From the NCBI GenBank assembly GCA_028281925.1, contig JANQIX010000031.1, positions 61,868-125,867 on the forward strand: a stretch of DNA of 64,000 nucleotides, in the 5' to 3' direction. Source of the DNA: Alphaproteobacteria bacterium. GTDB lineage: Bacteria > Pseudomonadota > Alphaproteobacteria > DSM-16000 > Inquilinaceae. Under the pieces are notes generated by a model. It was not told the origin of the DNA and did not search any database. It worked only from the letters and a program-made list of their open reading frames with translations. The position numbers and the translations under genes are program-made. Below, piece after piece: positions 39,038 to 47,009 of this stretch (position 1 is the first letter of the stretch; each line of letters begins with the position of its first letter).

Positions 39038-39401
39038 CGGACAGGCACCCTTTGCCTATGAGGGGTTGGACCGCGTCATGCATGAGAAGGCGCGGCTCGG
39101 CATTCTGACCTCGCTGATCGGCCATCCCCAGGGCGTGGCATTCGCCGACCTGAGACGGCTCTGCGGCCTGACGGACGGCAATCTCAGCCGCCACCTGCAG
39201 GTGCTGCAGGACGCCGGGCTGATCGGCGTTCACCGAGGGTTCGAGGGGAACCGCCCGCACACCACCTATCGGCTGACAGCGATCGGGCGGAAGCGGTTCG
39301 CCGACTATCTCGCGGTGCTGGAACAAGTTGTTCGCAACGCCGCAGCAGCGACCGAGGACGAGGACGTCGCAACCGGCCTGCTGCCGCTGCAATCGGCGTA
39401 A
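39024..39401 (+). CDS. Winged-helix transcriptional regulator (HTH_34 type)
   Basis: This 125-residue protein is essentially one winged helix. LDRVMHEKARLGILTSL, FADLRRLCGLTDGNLSRHLQVL as the recognition element, and a basic wing with GNRPHTTYRLT, followed by a dimerising helix, match the HTH_34/MarR-like family. Its place between two copies of the palindrome ACTTTGCA-N-TGCAAAG(T/C) makes it the likely binder, possibly repressing both the whole operon and the prenyltransferase separately. GGAGAAACAG precedes the start. Confidence 0.88.
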   Translation: MTGDDGQAPFAYEGLDRVMHEKARLGILTSLIGHPQGVAFADLRRLCGLTDGNLSRHLQVLQDAGLIGVHRGFEGNRPHTTYRLTAIGRKRFADYLAVLEQVVRNAAAATEDEDVATGLLPLQSA

Positions 39402-39416
39402 TTTTTTTCTGAGGAG

Positions 39417-39433
39417 ACTTTGCAATGCAAAGC
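39417..39433. promoter_or_regulatory. Operator copy 2 overlapping the start codon of the prenyltransferase
   Basis: ACTTTGCA-A-TGCAAAGC matches copy 1 at all but the centre and last base. The ATG start (39425-39427) lies in its middle and GAGGAG directly abuts its left end. Regulator or RNA hairpin binding here would block transcription or translation of the downstream gene. Confidence 0.65.
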
Positions 39434-40234
39434 TACAGATCGGCTGGACTGCATGTGGCCGCCATCATGGACGGCAACGGGCGATGGGCCACACGGCGCG
39501 GCCTGCCACGATGCGCCGGTCATAAGGCCGGAATCCGCTCGGTCCGCGAAATCATCGAGGCCGCGCCAGACCTGGGCGTCGGGACTCTGACGCTGTTTGC
39601 CTTCTCGTCCGACAACTGGCGACGCCCGAAGGCAGAGATCGACACGCTGTTCGGCCTTCTCAGCCGATACCTGCGCACTGAGGTTGCGCAGTTCGTAGAC
39701 AACGGCGTCCGGCTGACCGCCATCGGACGGCGAGACCGGCTGCCGCGCGGACTTGCCGCCGGCATTACCCAGGCCGAACGGGAGACGGCAGAAGGTCAGC
39801 GGCTGCATGTGCGCGTCGCGCTGGACTACTCCGCCCGAGACGCGATCCTGCGCGCCGTCAAGGCAGCCCCCGATCCGCAGACGCTGACGGCGGAGTCGCT
39901 GTTGACACTTCTGGACGACAGCGGGACCTGCACCGACGTGGACCTGCTGATCCGCACCAGCGGCGAACAGCGTCTGTCGGACTTCCTGCTCTGGGAATGC
40001 GCCTACGCCGAACTATACTTCACGCCCTGTCTCTGGCCCGACTTCGGTGCCCGCCAATTCGCGTTGGCAATCGACGCCTTTCGCGGCCGCGACCGCCGCT
40101 TCGGCGGCCTGGCGCCGGTCCCAGCCGTTGGCGCTGCTAACGTCCAGTGGCCCGCCAATGCCGCCGTCACCGCACCGCAGCCGCCGAATCCGGCGCACAG
40201 ATCTGCGCCCTTGATGCCCGCTGCGGGCGAATGA
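39425..40234 (+). CDS. cis-Prenyltransferase (UppS family), probable accessory copy
   Basis: This 269-residue isoprenyl transferase has the catalytic IMDGNGRWAT (Asp16) and the distal DLLIRTSGEQRLSDFLLWECAYAELYF region. It condenses IPP onto an allylic diphosphate to make Z-prenyl diphosphates. The usual essential uppS sits in a frr-uppS-cdsA cluster. This one is instead in an operon with a lipid kinase and an LDI-fold protein, so a second, specialised enzyme is likely. It has a Pro/Ala-rich C-terminal tail of about 35 residues not needed for the fold. Chain length is not predictable. Confidence 0.88.
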   Translation: MQSYRSAGLHVAAIMDGNGRWATRRGLPRCAGHKAGIRSVREIIEAAPDLGVGTLTLFAFSSDNWRRPKAEIDTLFGLLSRYLRTEVAQFVDNGVRLTAIGRRDRLPRGLAAGITQAERETAEGQRLHVRVALDYSARDAILRAVKAAPDPQTLTAESLLTLLDDSGTCTDVDLLIRTSGEQRLSDFLLWECAYAELYFTPCLWPDFGARQFALAIDAFRGRDRRFGGLAPVPAVGAANVQWPANAAVTAPQPPNPAHRSAPLMPAAGE

Positions 40235-42192
40235 TGACGAGCAGCCCCGCAGATACGCCCCGGGGAGCCAAGCCCGGGCCGGCGGCCGGTCGCCGAGGTC
40301 GGCCAAACGACGCGTCGGCCACCGGCATGCTGCCGTGGGGGCCTGTCACGTGCCGCCGTCTTGCCCGCACCGCTGCCGTCTACGGGAGCCTGCTCGCGCT
40401 GGCGGTAGGACTGGGCGCAGTCAGCGAGCATCCCGCTGTGCAGGCTTTCGCGGTTGGGCTGACGGCACCGGGTGCGGGGTTCCTGGTCTGGGCCGGCGCC
40501 GACAGTCCGACGCAGATGTTGGCAATGGGCCTTTCGGGTGCGTCGTTCGCCGCGTTCCTGGTCGCGGTCGTTCTCTGGTTCGCGACGGGAAATGCGATCC
40601 TGCCCGTCATCCTTTGGCTGGGCGCGGCGTTGGCGGCGGCCGGTGGACCGGCATTCGGCCTGTCCAGCGCGCCGGACAGCCAGTGGGCCGGAGCGGTCAC
40701 GACCGTTCCCTTGGCCGCCGAGCTGGCCCTCGTGCTCATCGGCACGGCCCCTGTGGTCCTGCACCTGACCGGCGGCCGCGCGGCCGACCGGTCGTCAAAT
40801 GTGCGCGCCGCACCACAGCGCCATCCGCCGGGCAAAGACGAGCTGAGCCCGGAAGACCTGCAGTTGATGCGGCTGATCTATGACCGTGCCTTGCAGCCGG
40901 TAGACGCCTTTGACGGGTTCGAATGGGTGGACCAGTTCCAGACGGCAGCCGTGCGCTATCAGATCAACTTCATGGCCCACGCGCTGGCCATTGCACAGCG
41001 CGTGCACCTGAGCGCCTTCGACGGCTATCTGCGCACCGCGCAGGACACTCTGGCCACGAAGCTGACGGACCGTCGGGTCTGGCGCTATTGGGCATGGGAG
41101 ACCGCGTGGGGCAATCTGAGCCTGCAGGCGGATCCCATCGCCCGGGACAACATCATGCTCTCGGGGTTTCTGGCCGCCCAAGTCACCTACAGTCGCGCGG
41201 CATCCGCACGCAGCCGCAGCGGCGCAGCCCCGGACTTCACGTTCGCGCGCTCGCCCAGGCGGCAATGGACCTATGCCTATCCCCAACTGATCGATCTCCT
41301 GGTTCGCCAGTATCGAACGGCCCGCTTCGGACTGCTGGCCTGCGAGCCCAATTGGATCTATCCGCTGTGCAATGCGATCACGGCGACGGCCATCCGCGGC
41401 GCCGACGCCATGCACGGCACAGCCCATTGGCCGGCCATCGCACGCCCGTTTCGCGATTGCCTTGAGGCCGAATTCACCCTGGCCGACGGCCGACTGGTGG
41501 CCTGCCGGTCGAGCTATACGGGGCTGGCCGTTCCACCGATCGGCGGTGCCGTGCCGCCGGCCTTCGCCTGCCTGTTCCTGAACGCGCTGTTTCCGGACAT
41601 CGCCGAACGCCAGTGGGGCCTGGTGCGCCGCATGGTGAAGACCCAGGGCTTGCGCCGGGCGGTCTGGCCGATCGACATCGGCAACTACCGCTTTTCCCGC
41701 GCAGCCGGCTATGCAGCCATCGCCGCAGCGGCAGTGGAGATGGGCGACAACGACATCGCCGGAGAGCTGCTGGACAGGCTCGACCGGACCTGTCCCACCC
41801 AGGTGACGGCCCATGTCGCGCACCGGCCGAACGCATCGCTCTGGGCCCATGCGGTGGAACTGATGGCCCGATGCGGACAGGTAGGCTCCTTGCGCTCCCT
41901 GGTGACGGCGCCGGCGCCCGACGGTACACCAGCCCCCTTTCTGCAAGCCGTCGGCTATCCCGACGTTCTGGTGGCCCGGGCGGTGGAGGTTCGCGGTGCG
42001 CTGACAGCTGTGCTCTATCCGGGCGATCGGCCCGGCCTCAAACCGATCACCATCGGTGGACTGGTGCCGGGCCGCCCCTATCGTCTGCTGCAGCATGGGG
42101 CGCACGCGGTCAACGCGGACAGGCATGGTACGGCACGTCTGAACGTTCCCATTTCGGGCCGCACCGAGATCCACATTGCGCCGGCGGGGTAA
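40231..42192 (+). CDS. Membrane-anchored linalool dehydratase/isomerase-fold protein
   Basis: This 653-residue protein overlaps the prenyltransferase stop (ATGA). Residues about 43-180 form four or five membrane helices. From about 205 on comes an alpha/alpha-barrel domain resembling linalool dehydratase/isomerase (Ldi): RRVWRYW, DPIARDNIMLSG, then LLACEPNWIYPLCNA and DAMHGT. The two cysteines Cys371 and Cys380 have the same 9-residue spacing as the Ldi active-site pair Cys171/Cys180. The Ldi catalytic His (NIMYKGH) is replaced by Phe313 (NIMLSGF), so the chemistry may differ. The context (prenyltransferase, lipid kinase) supports an isoprenoid substrate. Confidence 0.8.
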   Translation: MMTSSPADTPRGAKPGPAAGRRGRPNDASATGMLPWGPVTCRRLARTAAVYGSLLALAVGLGAVSEHPAVQAFAVGLTAPGAGFLVWAGADSPTQMLAMGLSGASFAAFLVAVVLWFATGNAILPVILWLGAALAAAGGPAFGLSSAPDSQWAGAVTTVPLAAELALVLIGTAPVVLHLTGGRAADRSSNVRAAPQRHPPGKDELSPEDLQLMRLIYDRALQPVDAFDGFEWVDQFQTAAVRYQINFMAHALAIAQRVHLSAFDGYLRTAQDTLATKLTDRRVWRYWAWETAWGNLSLQADPIARDNIMLSGFLAAQVTYSRAASARSRSGAAPDFTFARSPRRQWTYAYPQLIDLLVRQYRTARFGLLACEPNWIYPLCNAITATAIRGADAMHGTAHWPAIARPFRDCLEAEFTLADGRLVACRSSYTGLAVPPIGGAVPPAFACLFLNALFPDIAERQWGLVRRMVKTQGLRRAVWPIDIGNYRFSRAAGYAAIAAAAVEMGDNDIAGELLDRLDRTCPTQVTAHVAHRPNASLWAHAVELMARCGQVGSLRSLVTAPAPDGTPAPFLQAVGYPDVLVARAVEVRGALTAVLYPGDRPGLKPITIGGLVPGRPYRLLQHGAHAVNADRHGTARLNVPISGRTEIHIAPAG

Positions 42193-42198
42193 GGGACG

Positions 42199-42759
42199 AT
42201 GGTCTGCTGTGCCCTTGTCGCGGGCGTTCTGGCGGCCGGTTTCTGGCTGATCGGCCTGTTGGGTCGCTTCGGCAAGCAGGCCGGCCCTGGTGCCCTTGCC
42301 TGGCGGCTCATCGACGGAGGCTCGGGCGACATGGTCTACAAATCCGGCCCCTTCTCCCTCCGTGCACGCATCAAGAGCCTCGGACATGCCGCTTACGGGC
42401 TGCGGCTGCTGGTCACGACGGAACACAACGCCCGGATCCATCTGGCGGCGACGGTCCTGGCCGTCGCGGCGGGCGTCGCATTGGGCATCTCGATGGCCGA
42501 CTGGCGATGGATCGTGGCAGCCATCGCCTGGGTATGGGCTGCAGAGGCGCTGAACACGGCCATTGAGCACCTTTGCAATGCCGTCTGCCCCACCCGGCAT
42601 CCCGCTATCCGCGCCGCCAAAGACGTGGCGGCCGGCGGCGTGCTGGCCGTGGCCATCGGCGCTGCCACGATCGGTGCGATCACTCTGGCCCCCTATGTCA
42701 CAGCGCTTATCGCCGGTGATGGAATGGAGCTGGCGATCTGCCGCGCGATCCCGTGGTGA
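42199..42759 (+). CDS. DgkA-family lipid kinase (diacylglycerol/undecaprenol kinase)
   Basis: This 186-residue integral membrane kinase has the DgkA core: SLGHAAYGLRLLVTTEHNARIH, then AEALNTAIEHLCNAV with the catalytic/metal Glu and Asn, and the AKDVAAGGVL motif. Family members phosphorylate diacylglycerol or undecaprenol with ATP. The N-terminal 55 residues, including one extra helix, are not usual; ATG 42331 would give a standard length. It starts 6 bases after the LDI-fold gene (GTAAGGGACG as ribosome-binding site). In this operon a prenyl-alcohol substrate is likely (inference). Confidence 0.88.
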   Translation: MVCCALVAGVLAAGFWLIGLLGRFGKQAGPGALAWRLIDGGSGDMVYKSGPFSLRARIKSLGHAAYGLRLLVTTEHNARIHLAATVLAVAAGVALGISMADWRWIVAAIAWVWAAEALNTAIEHLCNAVCPTRHPAIRAAKDVAAGGVLAVAIGAATIGAITLAPYVTALIAGDGMELAICRAIPW

Positions 42760-43153
42760 AATCGAGGCGTCAACAATGGGGACAGGATCCCTGTCTGCCG
42801 GCGGCCGGAGCCCATGACTTCCGCCTCCCATGCCAGGCATGGCTCGGCCCGTGGTCCGCCGCCAACCCGATGACGTCGGCCAGCGCAGCCTATGGCGGAT
42901 GACGGTGTTCTTCGGCGACCGAGACGCCTGCGCCTCTCTTGGCCTCGTGGCCAACGGCTGCCGGGCAGACCGCCCCAAGCCCAAGACAACGGCTGGGGGA
43001 TCGCCATGGGCACGGCCCTTTAGGTGTGGTGCCAGCCCCTTGATACAGCTCAATCAGCCGGTCGGCGGGCAGATCTATAGTTGCGTGCACACATCCTTTC
43101 TTCACGCGGCAATCCGGAAACATCGTGGCAGCCGGCCGCATTGAGAGGCCCAG
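42760..43153. other. 394-bp intergenic region, no confident gene
   Basis: Open frames here have no ribosome-binding site and no family resemblance. A minus-strand frame (43141-42890) has a short stretch IDLPADRLIELYQG that faintly recalls the start of DUF2835 proteins but then loses all similarity. It may be a decayed remnant; support is too weak to call. Confidence 0.3.
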
Positions 43154-44059
43154 ATGGGACGGGTCGCACGAGCCTTCGCCTGCCTTATGCTGTTGGTTGT
43201 TGCCGGCTACGAACCGGATGCGACGCGCGTGCCGACTTCCGGCACAGCAGCGTCAGCACCGCCTGCGCCGCGGACGGCGGACACCGATGCCTGCGTCTGG
43301 GCGTTCGATGGCGAATGCGACGACTCCCGTCATGTCGGCGCGGTTACGACCGCCTGCCCCCACCGCACCGATGCAACCGATTGCCGGGCCCTGCGGTTGC
43401 GGTCGGCGCAAGAACTCGCGGTCAACACCTGCCAATGGGCCTTCGACGGCGAATGCGATGACATGCGCCATGTCGGTGCGGTCACCGGTGCCTGCCAGCC
43501 GGGCACGGACCAGGCCGATTGCAGCGGGCTGCAGCCCCGCGGGCGGCAGGACCTGGCGGGCAACACCTGCCAATGGGCTTTCGACGGGGAATGCGACCAT
43601 CGCGGCATCGGCACCGGCATCTGCCCCGAAAGGACCGACACGGCGGATTGTTGGGAGCTCAATCGGGCCGACGGCTTCAGCTACGGCGCCCTGGCCTGTG
43701 AGGCCGCCGGCGGCGACTGCCGCGTCTGGGGCGCTGCGATCGGCTATCCGACGCCACGCGCAGCACAGCTGGCGGCGCTGGAGGAATGCGGCACGCACGA
43801 CTGCGGGCTGGCCACGACCTTCTCACGCGGCGGATGCATGGCGGTGGCCACGGCGCCCAATGGCGGCCATGGCTGGGCGGTGAACGCCGGCAACCTCTCT
43901 GCCGGCACGGGGGCGCTGGACGTCTGCAGCCAGCGGGGCGGTCGCGACTGCACCGTCGCGGTCCAGGGCCGCGTCGCCCAATGCGGCGGCCCCGGCCCCG
44001 GCCCAGGCACCTGCGACCCTTCGGACATGCTGGGCGCCCGGGAACGGTCGACCCGATAG
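43154..44059 (+). CDS. Secreted Cys-repeat protein with DUF4189 domain
   Basis: This 301-residue protein has a hydrophobic N-terminus (5-18) whose end reads LVVAGY. A lipobox would need Cys where Tyr19 stands (TAC instead of TGC), so lipidation seems lost. Three 46-residue repeats follow (about 46-77, 92-123, 138-166) with core C.WAFDGECDD.RHVG..T..C..GTD..DC, each likely with two disulfides. Residues 175-280 match DUF4189 (YGALACEAAGG..., ALEECGTHDC, WAVNAG, ALDVC). It ends with a short Gly/Pro tail. It probably works in the periplasm or outside the cell; the role is unknown. Confidence 0.78.
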   Translation: MGRVARAFACLMLLVVAGYEPDATRVPTSGTAASAPPAPRTADTDACVWAFDGECDDSRHVGAVTTACPHRTDATDCRALRLRSAQELAVNTCQWAFDGECDDMRHVGAVTGACQPGTDQADCSGLQPRGRQDLAGNTCQWAFDGECDHRGIGTGICPERTDTADCWELNRADGFSYGALACEAAGGDCRVWGAAIGYPTPRAAQLAALEECGTHDCGLATTFSRGGCMAVATAPNGGHGWAVNAGNLSAGTGALDVCSQRGGRDCTVAVQGRVAQCGGPGPGPGTCDPSDMLGARERSTR

Positions 44060-44185
44060 GCCCGCCCGGCCTGTGGCAGCGGAGCGACACCGCCGCCGCC
44101 CCTTCCCGCTCCCAAAGGCACTGCCTGCCATGCTATGCCACCGCCCGTGACGGATGGCCGGAGCGGAGGAGCCCCCGGAAGCCCC

Positions 44186-44485
44186 ATGATCAGGCATATC
44201 GTTCTGTTCAGCGCCAAAGACCCGGCCGACGCCGCCGTGATCAAGGCAGCGCTGAAAAGAATGGCGCCGGTTTCCGGCGCCACGACCTTCGAGGTCGCCT
44301 TCAACGCCAAGCGCGACGCCCTGTCCACCGAGATCGACGTCGTGCTGTATTCGGAGTTCGAAACCTGGGCCGATCTGGAGGCGTATCAGGCGCACCCGCT
44401 CTATCGGGTGACCACGGATGTTGTTCGGCCGCTGCGAGACCAGCGCGTCGTCGTGGACTACGAGGCACACACAAAGACGTGCTGA
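44186..44485 (+). CDS. Dabb-domain (stress-responsive A/B barrel) protein
   Basis: This 99-residue protein begins MIRHIVLFSAKDPAD, the standard Dabb opening, followed by the ferredoxin-like alpha/beta pattern and the late YQAHPLYRVTTDVVRPL strand-helix. Homologues are dimers implicated in stress or, in some cases, polyketide cyclisation or EthD-like chemistry; no active site can be assigned. GGAGG lies upstream at 44166. It is followed closely by a DUF6429 pseudogene on the opposite strand. Confidence 0.82.
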   Translation: MIRHIVLFSAKDPADAAVIKAALKRMAPVSGATTFEVAFNAKRDALSTEIDVVLYSEFETWADLEAYQAHPLYRVTTDVVRPLRDQRVVVDYEAHTKTC

Positions 44486-44494
44486 TCCGCCGTG

Positions 44495-44735
44495 TCCACG
44501 GTGATACGCCCGTTCGCGTGAACAGCGTGCGGAACAGCGTTTCCGCACGATTCAGGCCTTCGTCGCTCAGCACCACCGATTTCGCCTTGCAGACCGTATC
44601 GGAGATCAGCCCCTTGCGGTGCAGACGGTCGAGCGCGTCTTAGTCGAACCCCTTCCAGGCCCGCTACCCGTTGTGCGGCGTCAGTCACAACAGCGCGAGA
44701 ACGGCATCGTCGATCTTGTCGTCATCGATGTCCAC
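44495..44735 (-). pseudogene. DUF6429-family gene with three in-frame stops
   Basis: From GTG 44735 the minus strand reads VDIDDDKIDDAVLALL, stop (TGA), LTPHNG, stop (TAG), RAWKGFD, stop (TAA), DALDRLHRKGLISDTVCKAK, then SVVLSDEGLNRAETLFRTLF. Apart from the stops the frame is continuous and matches the DUF6429 pattern (DKIDEAVLALLYLT, RAWKGFDWDALDRLHEKG, KAKSVVLTEEG...LF). All three stops lie in the first 45 codons, so the gene cannot make protein under the standard code. The 3' limit is approximate. Confidence 0.82.
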
Positions 44736-45376
44736 GCTGGAACTCCCGTGCGTCATGACCGCACCGCGCAGGAGCGCGACGCGGATGATCCGCAATGCAC
44801 CACTCCGGCTCAATACTATCCTGCCCGTTAGCTGGTCACCGATCATAGCAGCCGACCTCGAAGCGAGAAGATCAAAGCGGACTTAGTGTGATGGATCGAA
44901 GAGATGCCAATTCAAGACCCGCCCCCATGTGCGCACTCACGGAGCCATGCCGGGTGACTGTTTGCAAGGAAAACGGGGAGGGCATGGATGCCGTGCACCC
45001 ATTGCGCAGTCGGCACCTCGTCGCGGCCGATGAGGTGGGCTGGCGCCGAGACGCGACATCGATCGAGCGTTGCCGCGGAGCAGTCTCCTGGACGGGTGAG
45101 CGAACTGTCCGTCTGAGTGGTTGTGCACTACTCAAAGACCTGACCCCATATCTGTTGCCCATCCGCAGACCGGGGTATCGCATAGGTATTTCTGAGCTAC
45201 AATGTCATTTTTACTTGATATTAACGCCATACGTTCCTTCAATGGATGGAGCGGTACCGCAGTAGCAGACATCTCTCACTAGACATTTCGGTATGAGCGC
45301 ACTCAAAATGCCATTGAGGTGACTGGATCGGCTCACTTAGAAGCGAAGCGCAACGCCCTGACGATAGATCCTGATC
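44736..45376. other. Gene-poor left flank of an AT-rich island
   Basis: About 640 bases without a credible gene. GC content falls steadily toward 45.2 kb and stays low to about 46.99 kb. No transposase, integrase, tRNA or direct repeat was seen at either edge. The frame at 44888-45265 has neither ribosome-binding site nor coherent composition. Confidence 0.45.
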
Positions 45377-45868
45377 ATGAATAAGAATACCGCACTAGTT
45401 CTGAATAATATTCTTCTATCGATTGCACTATTAATGTATGTGATTCCTGTTTTTTCATTTTATTGGTCTTTTTGGTTTGACGTTTTTTCACCATCGGCGA
45501 GTAATGTTAGTACAAATGTCCCATTGGGAATGCGAATACTTGCTGTTATGCTTGATGGAGACAAGCAATTATTTGAACTTTTATTTTCAATTGCTCTGCC
45601 ACTAACAACTGCGTTTTCTATTTGGCTGCATTCTGGAAGGAAAAAATTGGTGGGTTTTCTTATCTTTTTTGCAGCTCTGTTAATTGCTATCGCATATACT
45701 TTCGCTGATCATCTAATCGGTGACGATGATTTTGTAAGGGAGTTCACACTTTTTCTGAGTGCTGAGCGGTTGGAGGCTGCCAGCGATAATATAGCGCTTG
45801 CTGTGCCGCAGCTTTGGATGCTAGTTTCTGTAATGCTTGGGCTACTCGCGAGCGATATGAAGGATTAA
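45377..45868 (+). CDS. AT-rich orphan membrane protein
   Basis: This 163-residue protein has four predicted helices (about 8-32, 50-58 with 65-82, 90-108, 143-158) and an acidic loop after helix 3. Its codons are strongly AT-ending (ATA, TTA, TTT), unlike every flanking gene, so it was probably acquired. No family is recognised. It is followed 58 bases later by a secreted orphan on the same strand, and the two may form an operon. Confidence 0.6.
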   Translation: MNKNTALVLNNILLSIALLMYVIPVFSFYWSFWFDVFSPSASNVSTNVPLGMRILAVMLDGDKQLFELLFSIALPLTTAFSIWLHSGRKKLVGFLIFFAALLIAIAYTFADHLIGDDDFVREFTLFLSAERLEAASDNIALAVPQLWMLVSVMLGLLASDMKD

Positions 45869-45926
45869 ACAGCATGATGATGAAATATTATTGCCATATG
45901 AAGTGGACAAAAGCGCAGAGGTAAAC

Positions 45927-46880
45927 ATGATGAGGTTGCATTTCGCGCTCGCAGTTTTTTCAGGCCTGCTCAGTAGCTATGCGTCCGCCCATGAAATCAG
46001 CATCGTGTTTTCAGGCTCGATGACTCCTGAAGCTGTGAGCATCAATATCTGCAATCAGGAGTCAATGATGATAGATGATTATAGCGTCATAGATGATAGG
46101 CCGACATATTCGATAACTGTGACAAGCAATGATATCGAAGATCACTGTGCGCCAGTAGATTCGGTTGATCAAATACCTGGCGTTTTTCCGACGGGTAATG
46201 GTGATATATTCGTGACGGATAGAAATTATCTTCTTTCTGTCCTTCTCTCTTGGGATGATGACATGGAGGTTATATATTACTTGTCTGTCCCGCGTGACGC
46301 ATCAAGAGAGCGAACCGTAATTCACACCTGCCGCGAGTCATCTAGAGCGGCCCGTATCGATTCTTTGGAAGCAATTTTACTTGGAAATAGAGATATATTT
46401 AGAAGCATGAGAGCTTATTGTGAGGGCATGAGTTTGCTTCATCATATCGGTAGGGGCCATCGCCTGTGTCCGCGGGTATACAGGATTGTTGCAGACGCAT
46501 ACACTCAAATTTCTTTACTCAGCCAAGGTATCTTTCTTGGGAATTCGGGATTCGCGAGAGATATGTGTGGGCCGGCGGGTGCAGTCGCTGAAAATGCGCA
46601 AGTCACTACGGGTAATGGTGGTCAGATATATTACTTCGAGCAAATGCTGCCCGCAATGGAGATTGAGTCTATTCGACAGGACTACAGTCATCTTGTGGAG
46701 ATTTTAAGAAGTGGCTCGAATGATGATTCTGCATTAGCATTCTCTGCATTTCAACACACAGTTGAGAACTATGCAGTTTATCGAAGCGTCACCACAGATC
46801 AGGTGCTGAGTGATCTCCGACTTCCTTTGAGCACAATCAGTGATGTGTCACATATCTTGGAGGCAAGAGGAGCAATTTGA
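45927..46880 (+). CDS. AT-rich orphan secreted protein
   Basis: This 317-residue protein starts with a clear signal peptide (MMRLHFALAVFSGLL, cleaved near YASAH). The mature protein has about eight cysteines (for example ICNQE, DHCAP, HTCRES, AYCEG, HRLCPRV, DMCGPAG), suggesting disulfides in the periplasm. No known domain is recognised. Composition is AT-rich like its upstream neighbour. AGAGGTAAAC precedes the start; a longer frame from 45891 lacks a signal sequence at its end. Confidence 0.6.
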   Translation: MMRLHFALAVFSGLLSSYASAHEISIVFSGSMTPEAVSINICNQESMMIDDYSVIDDRPTYSITVTSNDIEDHCAPVDSVDQIPGVFPTGNGDIFVTDRNYLLSVLLSWDDDMEVIYYLSVPRDASRERTVIHTCRESSRAARIDSLEAILLGNRDIFRSMRAYCEGMSLLHHIGRGHRLCPRVYRIVADAYTQISLLSQGIFLGNSGFARDMCGPAGAVAENAQVTTGNGGQIYYFEQMLPAMEIESIRQDYSHLVEILRSGSNDDSALAFSAFQHTVENYAVYRSVTTDQVLSDLRLPLSTISDVSHILEARGAI

Positions 46881-47009
46881 GCAACGTCGAACGTACTGTA
46901 TCATCTCTGAATCGAAAGCTTCGCCGAAATCGCTAATAGTCAAGCGAATGTTTGCTATGCGGACCATTTTGAAACCTGCTAGCCTGAATGAAACCCCTTT
47001 TCTACTTTC

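Noticed and set aside
40795..43053. 752-codon minus-strand frame across the LDI-fold and DgkA genes
   Set aside because: Shadow of clearly supported plus-strand genes, with no recognisable domain.
42890..43141. Possible DUF2835 fragment on the minus strand
   Set aside because: Only about 14 residues (IDLPADRLIELYQG) recall the family; the rest does not match in any frame.
44888..45265. 125-codon plus-strand frame at the island edge
   Set aside because: No ribosome-binding site, erratic composition, no motif.
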